5,667 nucleotides of DNA from Bifidobacterium breve (GTDB lineage: Bacteria > Actinomycetota > Actinomycetes > Mycobacteriales > Mycobacteriaceae): positions 1 to 5,667 of the forward strand of contig CAMCWJ010000200.1 in assembly GCA_945882475.1 (NCBI GenBank), given 5' to 3'. Each line of letters opens with the position of its first letter. The stretch's first letter is position 1. Made by a program: the position numbers and the translations under genes. The notes beneath the pieces are model-generated. The model worked only from the letters and a program-made list of their open reading frames with translations, searched no databases and had not been told where the DNA came from. Below, piece after piece: positions 1-5,667 of this stretch.

Positions 1-1006
1 CACCGACACCTCCCTGCGCGACGGCTCGCACCACAAGCGGCATCAGTTCACCCTTGATGAAGTCGGCGCGATCGTCGCCGCCCTGGACGCGGCCGGGGTG
101 CCGGTGATCGAGGTGACCCACGGCGACGGCCTGGGCGGGTCGAGTTTCAACTACGGCTTTTCCAAAACCCCTGAGCAGCAACTGATCAAGCTGGCCGCCG
201 AGACCGCCAAAGAGGCCAAGATCGCCTTCCTGATGTTGCCCGGTGTCGGCACCAAGGAGGACATCAAGGAGGCCCAGGACAACGGCGGATCGATCTGCCG
301 GATCGCCACCCACTGCACCGAGGCCGATGTGTCGATCCAGCATTTCGGTCTGGCCCGCGAACTGGGACTGGAGACGGTGGGCTTCCTGATGATGAGCCAC
401 ACCATCTCCCCGGAGAAACTCGCCAAACAGGCTCGCATCATGGCCGACGCCGGATGCCAATGCGTCTACGTGGTCGATTCAGCAGGCGCACTGGTGCTTG
501 GCGACGTGGCCGACCGGGTCGCCGCGTTGGTTGCCGAACTCGGCGACGACGCCGAGGTGGGCTTCCACGGACACGAGAATCTCGGTCTCGGAGTGGCCAA
601 TTCGGTGGAGGCGGTGCGTGCCGGAGCAAAGCAGATCGACGGTAGCGTCCGGCGCTTCGGTGCCGGTGCCGGCAATGCGCCGGTGGAGGCGTTGATCGCG
701 GTATTCGACAAGATCGGCGTCAAAACCGGTATCGACTTCTTCGAGATCGCCGATGCCGCAGAGGAAGTGGTCGCGCCCGCCATGCCCGCGGAATGCCTGC
801 TGGACCGCAACGCACTCATCATGGGCTACTCCGGGGTGTACTCGAGCTTCCTCAAGCATGCCGTTCGCCAGGGAGAGCGCTACGGCGTGCCCGCGCACCA
901 ACTTCTGCACCGCGCCGGCCAGCGCAAGCTGATCGGCGGACAGGAAGATCAACTCATCGATATCGCGCTGGAAATCAAGCGCGAGCAGGAGGAAGCCAAT
1001 GGCTGA
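1..1006 (+). CDS. hsaF: 4-hydroxy-2-oxovalerate-type aldolase, HsaF (5' partial)
   Basis: This is a class II pyruvate aldolase that cleaves 4-hydroxy-2-oxo acids (4-hydroxy-2-oxohexanoate in steroid catabolism) to pyruvate and an aldehyde, in the cytoplasm. The frame is open from base 2, and the visible protein (334 residues) begins TDTSLRDGSHHKRHQF. The first 10 or so residues are therefore off the left edge, for a full length near 345, normal for the family. The RDG motif and following His (visible residues 6, 7, 10) match Arg16, Asp17 and His20 of BphI. HGDGLGGSS follows, then FHGHENLG (visible His189 and His191) with the two metal-binding histidines. GYSGVYSSF near the C-terminus holds the catalytic-type Tyr280. 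The GTG at 98 is internal, not a start. The family works as a complex with an acylating aldehyde dehydrogenase (HsaG), expected upstream. The stop overlaps the next gene by 8 bases. The steroid-specific name rests on the neighbours; the sequence alone supports only the BphI/DmpG/HsaF family. Confidence 0.93.
   Translation, partial: TDTSLRDGSHHKRHQFTLDEVGAIVAALDAAGVPVIEVTHGDGLGGSSFNYGFSKTPEQQLIKLAAETAKEAKIAFLMLPGVGTKEDIKEAQDNGGSICRIATHCTEADVSIQHFGLARELGLETVGFLMMSHTISPEKLAKQARIMADAGCQCVYVVDSAGALVLGDVADRVAALVAELGDDAEVGFHGHENLGLGVANSVEAVRAGAKQIDGSVRRFGAGAGNAPVEALIAVFDKIGVKTGIDFFEIADAAEEVVAPAMPAECLLDRNALIMGYSGVYSSFLKHAVRQGERYGVPAHQLLHRAGQRKLIGGQEDQLIDIALEIKREQEEANG
987..993 (+). promoter_or_regulatory. 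Strong ribosome binding site for the DUF1214 gene
   Basis: AGGAGGA lies inside the last codons of hsaF, 5 bases before the ATG at 999. It is the clearest Shine-Dalgarno sequence in the window. It fixes the start of the downstream gene and, with the 8-base overlap, implies translational coupling to the aldolase. Confidence 0.8.
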
Positions 1007-2138
1007 CACGGCGTATTCGCAACCCCTGCAGGATGCCATCGCCGAATCAGAGCGACTCGTCCGCGAAGCTCCGCTTATCGAGTCCGAAGCCGATCTGCTC
1101 GAAGGTCTGCAGTATCTGGCCGGCTGTATCGCGGCGTGCACGCATCTGGCGTTCGACTACGACCGTGACCACCCATTCCTGCATTCGGGTACCGGACCAT
1201 TCACCAAGATGGGCCTGGACAACCCGGACACTCTGTATTTCGGCACCCGCGTGCAGGCCGGGAACGAATATGTCGTCACCGGAACGCGCGGAACCACCAC
1301 CGACCTCAGCTTCCAACTGCTCGGCGGCGAGTACACCGATGACAATGTTCCCGACAGTGAGACCGCGTTTGACGACCGTCAATTAGATGTGGACGCTGAC
1401 GGCGAATACGAGTGGCGGTTCACCCCGAAAACCAATGCGCAGTTGGTGATCCGTGAGGTGTACAACGACTGGTCGGCGCGGCGCGGAAAGGTTTCCATCG
1501 CCCGGACCGACACCGCCGGAACCGCACCGCCGGCGCTCACCAAAGACCTCATTGAGAAACGTTTCGCGGTCGCGGGCAAGCAACTGGTTCAGCGCGTCAA
1601 GACCTGGCTGCAGTTCCCGCAGTGGTTCTACACGAACATTCCGGTCAACACCATGGTGGCGCCGCGACTGACCCCCGGTGGCCTGGCCACCCAGTACTCA
1701 TCGGCGGGCCACTTCGACCTGACGCCGGATCAGGCGTTGGTCATCACCCTGCCGGTCACCGACGCACCGTATCTCGGCTTCCAACTGGGCAGTCTGTGGT
1801 ACATCTCGCTGGACTACATCAATCACCAGACTTCGCTGAACGGCACTCAGGCACAGGCGGATCCGGACGGCAAGATTCGCATCGTCGTCGCCGAGCGCAA
1901 CCCCGGAGTGACCAACTGGGTCGAGACGGACGGCCACCGCAAGGGCTTCCTGCAGTTCCGTTGGCAACGGGTGTCGCGTCAACTCACCGAGGCCGACGGC
2001 CCCACCGTGGAACTCGTCGGCGCCGATGATGTGGCGGGCCGGTTGCCCTACTACGAGAGCAATAAAATCTCTACCGAAGACTGGCGAGCACGGATTGCAC
2101 TGCGGCAGAAGCTGATCGGCGACAGGATGGTGGGTTAG
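999..2138 (+). CDS. DUF1214-type conserved protein (Rv3531c-like)
   Basis: This is a 379-residue protein without a known reaction. There is no signal peptide or membrane helix, so it is probably cytoplasmic. The N-terminal half carries DNPDTLYFGTRV (about residues 74-85), then VTGTRG and a FQLLGGEY stretch, the pattern of bacterial proteins that bear a C-terminal DUF1214 domain. The C-terminal half carries LPVTDAPYLGFQLGSLWY (251-268), a DGKIRIVV strand and RNPGVTNWVETDGHRKGF (300-317), ending in FRWQ. This matches the DUF1214 pattern of a surface beta strand followed by an NW-containing turn. Length and position fit M. tuberculosis Rv3531c (recalled). The start is set by the strong ribosome binding site 5 bases upstream and by the 8-base overlap with hsaF. 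A rare TTA leucine codon occurs at 1383. Its link to cholesterol catabolism comes from operon membership only; a catalytic, binding or scaffold role are all possible. Confidence 0.88.
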   Translation: MADTAYSQPLQDAIAESERLVREAPLIESEADLLEGLQYLAGCIAACTHLAFDYDRDHPFLHSGTGPFTKMGLDNPDTLYFGTRVQAGNEYVVTGTRGTTTDLSFQLLGGEYTDDNVPDSETAFDDRQLDVDADGEYEWRFTPKTNAQLVIREVYNDWSARRGKVSIARTDTAGTAPPALTKDLIEKRFAVAGKQLVQRVKTWLQFPQWFYTNIPVNTMVAPRLTPGGLATQYSSAGHFDLTPDQALVITLPVTDAPYLGFQLGSLWYISLDYINHQTSLNGTQAQADPDGKIRIVVAERNPGVTNWVETDGHRKGFLQFRWQRVSRQLTEADGPTVELVGADDVAGRLPYYESNKISTEDWRARIALRQKLIGDRMVG

Positions 2139-2141
2139 ACA

Positions 2142-2924
2142 ATGACTGGAATGCTGGAGAACAAGGTTGTCGTGATCAGCGGAGTGGGCCCGGCCCTGGG
2201 AACCACGCTGGCGCGCCGGTGCGCGGAGGCCGGTGCCGATCTGGTGCTCGCCGCGCGCACTGCCGAGCGGCTGACCGAGGTCGCCGATGAGGTGAAGTCT
2301 CTGGGCCGGCGGGCGCTCGCGGTGAGCACCGACATCACCGACGACGAGCAGGTTGCCCACTTGGTGACCCGCAGCCTTGAGGAATACGGCAAGGTCGACG
2401 TGCTGATCAACAACGCTTTCCGGGTGCCGTCGATGAAGCCGTTGGCGGATACAACCTTCCAGCACATCCGAGACGCCATCGAACTGACGGTGCTCGGTGC
2501 GCTCCGGATCAGCCAGGGGTTCACCCCGGCTCTGGCGGAGTCCAAGGGCGCGGTGGTCAACGTGAACTCCATGGTGATCCGGCACTCCCAGCCGAAATAC
2601 GGTGCCTACAAGATGGCCAAGGCGGCGTTGCTGGCGATGTCGCACTCGCTGTCTACCGAGCTTGGGGCCCAGGGCATCCGGGTGAACACCGTCGCCCCGG
2701 GCTACATCTGGGGTGGGACGCTGCAGAGCTACTTCACCCATCAGGCCGGGAAGTTCGGCACGACGGTGGAGGAGATCTATAACGCCGCCGCCGCCGGATC
2801 GGACCTCAAGCGGCTGCCGACCGAGGACGAGGTGGCGTCGGCAATCCTCTTCCTGGGCAGTGATCTCGCCAGCGGTATCACCGGCGCCACCCTGGATGTG
2901 AACTGCGGGGAGTACAAGCACTGA
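2142..2924 (+). CDS. Short-chain dehydrogenase/reductase (Rv3530c-like)
   Basis: This is a classical SDR of 260 residues, the usual length, expected to interconvert an alcohol and a ketone using NAD(P)(H) in the cytoplasm. The cofactor loop is SGVGPALG (residues 13-20) where TGxxxGIG is common. Asp64 lies in the STDIT stretch and the NNA motif is at 90-92. The catalytic residues are Ser143 (NVNSM) and Tyr156-xxx-Lys160 (YKMAK), with normal 13-residue spacing, so the enzyme looks active. PGYIWGGT (186-193) is the usual post-catalytic segment. Arg39 after the second strand, with no Asp at the usual NAD-selective place, suggests NADPH, but weakly. The gene starts 3 bases after the DUF1214 stop with only a poor ribosome binding site (GGTGGG, 2129-2134), so translation probably depends on the preceding gene. 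The substrate is unknown; a steroid or ring-degradation intermediate is inferred from context and from the match to M. tuberculosis Rv3530c. Confidence 0.93.
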   Translation: MTGMLENKVVVISGVGPALGTTLARRCAEAGADLVLAARTAERLTEVADEVKSLGRRALAVSTDITDDEQVAHLVTRSLEEYGKVDVLINNAFRVPSMKPLADTTFQHIRDAIELTVLGALRISQGFTPALAESKGAVVNVNSMVIRHSQPKYGAYKMAKAALLAMSHSLSTELGAQGIRVNTVAPGYIWGGTLQSYFTHQAGKFGTTVEEIYNAAAAGSDLKRLPTEDEVASAILFLGSDLASGITGATLDVNCGEYKH

Positions 2925-4069
2925 TGGCGGCCCGTACCGATGTGGGGACCGTCGAGGATCTAAAGGCCTCCGCGGTCAAGACGGTCGGCCTGGATGACTT
3001 CGGCACCGACGACGACAACTACATAGAAGCACTCTCGATGCTGCTGGAGTCCTACCGGCGGGACGCGGACTTCACCGAACTCGGCAGCAAGATGTCGAGA
3101 TTCTTCGTGCGCAACGCTCTGGTGGCGCGATTGCTCAGCGAGGCGTCATGGAAGCAGCACCCGCAGTACGCCGAGGTGCCGATCACCGCGCCGATCTTTG
3201 TCACCGGTCTGCCGCGCACCGGCACGACGGCTCTGCACCGGTTGCTGTGCGGCGACCCGCGCCACCAGGGCCTTGAGTTGTGGCTGGCCGAGTTCCCGCA
3301 ACCCCGGCCGCCGCGCGAGACCTGGCCGGATAATCCGGTCTTCGCACAGTTGGCATCGCGGTTCGCCAAGGCGCACGCGGAGAACCCGGACTACACCGGC
3401 CTGCACTTCATGACCGCCGACGAGGTGGAGGAGTGCTGGCAACTGCTGCGGCAGTCGCTGCACTCGGTGTCCTATGAGTCGCTGGCCCATGTTCCGACCT
3501 ACTCGCGGTGGCTGGCTCAGCAGGACTGGACACCGTCGTATCAGCGGCACCGCCGCAACCTGCAACTGATCGGACTCAACGAACCCGAAAAGCGCTGGGT
3601 GTTGAAGAATCCGAGTCATCTGTTCGCACTCGACGCGCTGTTCGCCACCTACCCGGATGCGCTGGTGATCCAGTGCCACCGGCCGGCCGAGACCATCATG
3701 GCCTCGATGTGCTCGCTGGCCCAGCACACCGCCGAGGGGTGGTCCAACAGCTTCGTCGGCCCGACGATCGGTGCCGACTCACTGGAGACCTGGTCACGCG
3801 GCCTGGAGCGGTTCAATGCGGTTCGAGCGAAGCAGAATCCGGCGCAGTTCTGCGACGTTGACTACTTCGAACTCATCAAGGATCCCCTGCGCACCGTCGA
3901 GAACATCTACACCCACTTCGGGATCGAGATGACGGATGCGGCCCGCGTCGCGATCGCGCAGACCGATGACGAGAGCAAGCAGGGACCGCGGGCTCCGAAG
4001 CACACTTATTCGCTGGCCGACTACGGACTGACCGAGGAACAGGTCACCGAACGCTTCCGCGGGCTGTAA
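2924..4069 (+). CDS. Sulfotransferase-family protein (Rv3529c-like)
   Basis: This 381-residue protein is of the Sulfotransfer_3 type, which uses PAPS to sulfate small molecules or lipids. The 5'-phosphosulfate loop is GLPRTGTT (residues 95-102), directly after the strand APIFVT. The 3'-phosphate site is visible as WVLKNPSHL (225-233), then YPDALVIQCHR with Arg253 and Ser261, at the expected spacing. The C-terminal HTYSLADYGLTEEQV (360-374) is typical of mycobacterial members. The N-terminal 85 residues are a helical, family-specific extension. There is no signal peptide or membrane segment. ATG 2924 overlaps the SDR stop (TGATG), with GGGGAG 11 bases upstream of the start. It is the last gene of the plus operon and corresponds to M. 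tuberculosis Rv3529c. Whether it sulfates a steroid, a lipid or something else cannot be read from the sequence, and activity itself is inferred from the intact PAPS motifs. Confidence 0.9.
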   Translation: MAARTDVGTVEDLKASAVKTVGLDDFGTDDDNYIEALSMLLESYRRDADFTELGSKMSRFFVRNALVARLLSEASWKQHPQYAEVPITAPIFVTGLPRTGTTALHRLLCGDPRHQGLELWLAEFPQPRPPRETWPDNPVFAQLASRFAKAHAENPDYTGLHFMTADEVEECWQLLRQSLHSVSYESLAHVPTYSRWLAQQDWTPSYQRHRRNLQLIGLNEPEKRWVLKNPSHLFALDALFATYPDALVIQCHRPAETIMASMCSLAQHTAEGWSNSFVGPTIGADSLETWSRGLERFNAVRAKQNPAQFCDVDYFELIKDPLRTVENIYTHFGIEMTDAARVAIAQTDDESKQGPRAPKHTYSLADYGLTEEQVTERFRGL

Positions 4070-4086
4070 AGACCGGGAAGAGAACC

Positions 4087-4551
4087 TCAGCCGTCGCCGG
4101 GGGACGGCGCGCTGGAGTACTCCTCCAGGCAACCCTCCGCGATGGCGTGGGCGATGCTGTCGGAGAGCTTCGGGCACGACCGCGCCCGGGCGCTGCTGCC
4201 ACCGGCGGCGCGGATCTCGCTGAAGTAGGCGCACCGTTGTTGAGACTGGGTGCTCCACTGCACCGCGGTGTGGGGTGCGCCGAGTTTCTTCACCCGTACC
4301 GAGGCGTGGCAGAAGCGGCAATCGACGTCGGCGAGGCCGGCGGTGAGATATCGCTCCCGGTCACGGCGGGTGGCTTCATGCACGGCCGCGGCGCGTGCGG
4401 GGTCGTCGGCGAAATCCGGTGCCTTGGACCACGACGAAAGTTCGTTGTCGTCACCGACAGGGTGGTGGTCGTCGTCCTCGTGCGCGCCGTGTAGCAACAG
4501 CATCGACCGCGCAAGCGCGGCCGGGTCGGGCGACGACTCGCCGGGGTTCAC
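4087..4551 (-). CDS. Small Cys/His-rich protein coupled to kshA (Rv3527-like)
   Basis: This is a conserved hypothetical protein of 154 residues with no assigned function. The N-terminus has an acidic, His-rich run, HGAHEDDDHHP (residues 21-31). The C-terminal half has CRFCH (Cys78, Cys81, His82), Cys107 in QQRCAYF, Cys126 in RSCPKL and Cys141 in EGCLEE. Five cysteines in about 64 residues suggest a bound metal or iron-sulfur cluster, or a structural zinc. No complete ferredoxin or zinc-finger consensus is seen. The frame is open upstream into kshA, but the GTG at 4549-4551 is the best start because it overlaps the kshA TGA as GTGA. The ribosome binding site (AGCAGG) is weak, so translation is probably coupled to kshA. 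Size and position match M. tuberculosis Rv3527, which lies directly after kshA and is reported as part of the KstR regulon. A role as redox partner, cluster-supply factor or stabiliser of KshA is inference only. Confidence 0.8.
   Translation of the reverse strand: MNPGESSPDPAALARSMLLLHGAHEDDDHHPVGDDNELSSWSKAPDFADDPARAAAVHEATRRDRERYLTAGLADVDCRFCHASVRVKKLGAPHTAVQWSTQSQQRCAYFSEIRAAGGSSARARSCPKLSDSIAHAIAEGCLEEYSSAPSPGDG
4090..4108. terminator. Candidate bidirectional hairpin between convergent operons
   Basis: GCCGTC and GACGGC form a perfect 6-base-pair stem with a 7-base GC-rich loop. The hairpin begins 21 bases after the sulfotransferase stop and lies within the last codons of the minus-strand gene, adjoining its stop. 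There is no U-tract on either side, so it is not a canonical intrinsic terminator. Mycobacterial terminators often lack U-tracts, but a stem this short can arise by chance in such GC-rich DNA. Confidence 0.3.
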
Positions 4552-5667
4552 GAACTGCTTGCCTGCTCGGCCTGCCGGCGCAGGTTCTCCTCGACCTCCA
4601 CCTGCCACTTCTCGTTGGCCTTGGTGGTGTCCACCTCGAGTTCGAAACGATCCGTCATGTCCGGGCTGATGTCGGCGACGTCGACGTAGAACTGCTGATA
4701 CCAGCGGCGCATCTGGTAGACCGCGCCGTCCTCCTCGACCAGAAGCGGATTGTCGATGCGGGTCTTGTGCTTCCAGATTTCAACATCCTGCAGGAAGCCC
4801 TTGCTGACGCCGACGCTCATTGCCTCGGAAAGCTTTTCGGACATGGCGTCATCCATGCCCTTGGGCTTCTCCACGATCACGCCCCACTGCAACATGAAGG
4901 AGTTCTGAGTCACCGGGTAGTGGCAGTTGATGAGAATCGACTCGGACTTGAAGCCGCTGTAATTGCTGTGCAGCCAGTTGATCATGAACGACGGGCCGAA
5001 GTAGCTGGCCTCGGAGTCCAGGTTGGAGCCGCCATACGCCGAGCCGCCCAGCGTCACGTCCGGCCGTCCAACGTTGTGCAGGTACTGAGTGGCGACCTGG
5101 CCCTCGAAGACGTTCTTGAAGTACGTCGGCAGGCCGAAGTGGATGTAGAAGAAGTGCGCCATGTCGGTGACGTTGTCGACGATCTCGCGACAGTTGGCAC
5201 CCTCGATCAGCAGCGTGTTCCACTTCCATTCGGTCCACTCGTCGCTGGCCTGCTCGGGGATCTCCGGGATGCGGACCTCAGGCTGCGGCGGGTTGCCCTC
5301 ATGGTCATGCCACACGAACAGCAGGCCGGCACGGACGTCGGTGTGCCAGGACCGGGTGCGGGCCAGTTTCGGGGTGCGCTTGGCGTAGGGCACCAGGGTG
5401 CACCGACCGTCACCGCCCCAGCGCCAGTCGTGGAACGGGCACGCCACCGAGTCACCCTTGATACTGCCCTGGGAGAGGTCCCCACCCATGTGCCGGCAGT
5501 AGCCGTCGAGCACATGCAACTCGTTCTTCGAGTCGGCGAACACCACAAGCTTGGTGCCGAACGCGTGGATGGGGTGGGGCTGTCCGTCCAGGAAGTCCCG
5601 CACCGGGCCCAGGCAGTGCCAGCCCCGGGCATACCGGTCCGGCAAGGTCCCGGTGTCGATCTCGCGA
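4548..5667 (-). CDS. kshA: 3-ketosteroid 9-alpha-hydroxylase oxygenase, KshA (5' partial)
   Basis: This is the terminal oxygenase of the two-component Rieske enzyme that hydroxylates C9 of 3-ketosteroids, the step that with KstD opens ring B; the reductase KshB supplies electrons. Numbering from the TTG at 5645, the Rieske cluster ligands are Cys50-x-His52 and Cys69-x2-His72 (YCRHMGGD and CPFHDWRW). The mononuclear iron site is His164 and His169 (DNVTDMAHFFYIHF) with Asp287 (FLQDVEIWKH), and Asp161 is the bridging acid. Adding 17 gives the recalled M. tuberculosis KshA numbering (67/69/86/89, 178, 181/186/304). The frame is open to the right edge, adding REIDTGT ahead of the TTG-encoded Leu, which is how KshA proteins continue, so the TTG is not the start. 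Roughly 10-15 N-terminal residues are missing from a full length near 385. All catalytic residues are present. Actinobacteria often carry several kshA paralogues; the local synteny favours the cholesterol-pathway copy. Confidence 0.96.
   Translation of the reverse strand, partial: REIDTGTLPDRYARGWHCLGPVRDFLDGQPHPIHAFGTKLVVFADSKNELHVLDGYCRHMGGDLSQGSIKGDSVACPFHDWRWGGDGRCTLVPYAKRTPKLARTRSWHTDVRAGLLFVWHDHEGNPPQPEVRIPEIPEQASDEWTEWKWNTLLIEGANCREIVDNVTDMAHFFYIHFGLPTYFKNVFEGQVATQYLHNVGRPDVTLGGSAYGGSNLDSEASYFGPSFMINWLHSNYSGFKSESILINCHYPVTQNSFMLQWGVIVEKPKGMDDAMSEKLSEAMSVGVSKGFLQDVEIWKHKTRIDNPLLVEEDGAVYQMRRWYQQFYVDVADISPDMTDRFELEVDTTKANEKWQVEVEENLRRQAEQASSS

Noticed and set aside
98..100. GTG as the start of the aldolase
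   Set aside because: The upstream in-frame sequence encodes the essential DTSLRDGSH motif, so the true start is off the left edge.
479..1141. Minus-strand open frame (220 codons) opposite hsaF and the start of the DUF1214 gene
   Set aside because: It has low-complexity composition and no motif, and lies opposite the strongly supported aldolase frame.
1383..1385. Rare TTA leucine codon in the DUF1214 gene, with a small A/T-rich patch near 2061-2070
   Set aside because: Isolated features; the rest of the gene has the same codon style as its neighbours, and TTA-based control is a Streptomyces theme without support here.
1582..1589. AACTGGTT, resembling the core of a KstR operator (TnnAACnnGTTnnA)
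   Set aside because: The flanking T and A are missing and it lies deep inside the DUF1214 coding sequence, far from any promoter position; likely chance.
1698..2921. Long minus-strand open frame (407 codons) opposite the DUF1214 and SDR genes
   Set aside because: Its translation shows no recognisable domain, it lies wholly opposite two genes with clear family motifs, and long antisense open frames are common in GC-rich DNA.
4147..4494. Plus-strand open frame opposite the Cys/His-rich gene
   Set aside because: The minus frame has the GTGA coupling to kshA and the conserved-looking cysteine pattern; the plus frame is Val/Gly/Arg-rich with no motif.
4552..4608. Upstream extension of the Cys/His-rich protein into kshA
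   Set aside because: The frame stays open, but the added residues (MAGGGRGEPAPAGRAGKQF) are low complexity and would need a 61-base overlap with kshA. The GTG overlapping the kshA stop is the simpler start.
5643..5645. TTG as the start of KshA
   Set aside because: The upstream in-frame residues REIDTGT match how KshA proteins continue before the LPxRYARGWH segment, so the start is off the right edge.

Overview
The window is high-GC DNA, densely coding, with codon use typical of actinobacteria. Its gene content and order match, from memory, the cholesterol-catabolism locus of mycobacteria: the stretch of the Mycobacterium tuberculosis chromosome from Rv3526 (kshA) to Rv3534c (hsaF), here inverted. 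The source is most likely a Mycobacterium (Mycolicibacterium-like) or a close mycolic-acid relative. The two PPE genes that sit between hsaF and Rv3531c in M. tuberculosis are absent, which points away from the tuberculosis complex. This placement rests on recognising protein motifs and gene order; no alignment was run.

Layout. The plus strand (1-4069) holds four genes in one tight operon. First is hsaF, whose first 10 or so codons lie off the left edge; it encodes 4-hydroxy-2-oxovalerate-type aldolase. It overlaps by 8 bases a DUF1214-type protein of unknown function (Rv3531c-like). After 3 bases comes a classical short-chain dehydrogenase/reductase (Rv3530c-like). A TGATG stop/start overlap then leads to a PAPS-type sulfotransferase-family protein (Rv3529c-like). 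The minus strand (4087-5667) holds two genes read towards the plus operon. One is kshA, the oxygenase of 3-ketosteroid 9-alpha-hydroxylase, whose first codons lie off the right edge. The other is a small Cys/His-rich protein (Rv3527-like), started by a GTGA overlap with the kshA stop. The two operons converge with a 17-base gap, next to a small GC-rich hairpin.

How they work together. KshA 9-alpha-hydroxylates the 3-ketosteroid nucleus, which with KstD dehydrogenation opens ring B. HsaF acts at the end of ring A/B catabolism, splitting 4-hydroxy-2-oxo acids to pyruvate plus an aldehyde that is passed to HsaG (off the window). The DUF1214, SDR, sulfotransferase and Cys/His-rich genes are physically tied to this pathway but have no step I can assign. 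They are the least explained part of the window. In M. tuberculosis this region belongs to the KstR cholesterol regulon (established knowledge). No KstR operator is visible here, as expected because both operon promoters lie outside the window. I saw no tRNA, rRNA, mobile element, CRISPR array or long repeat.
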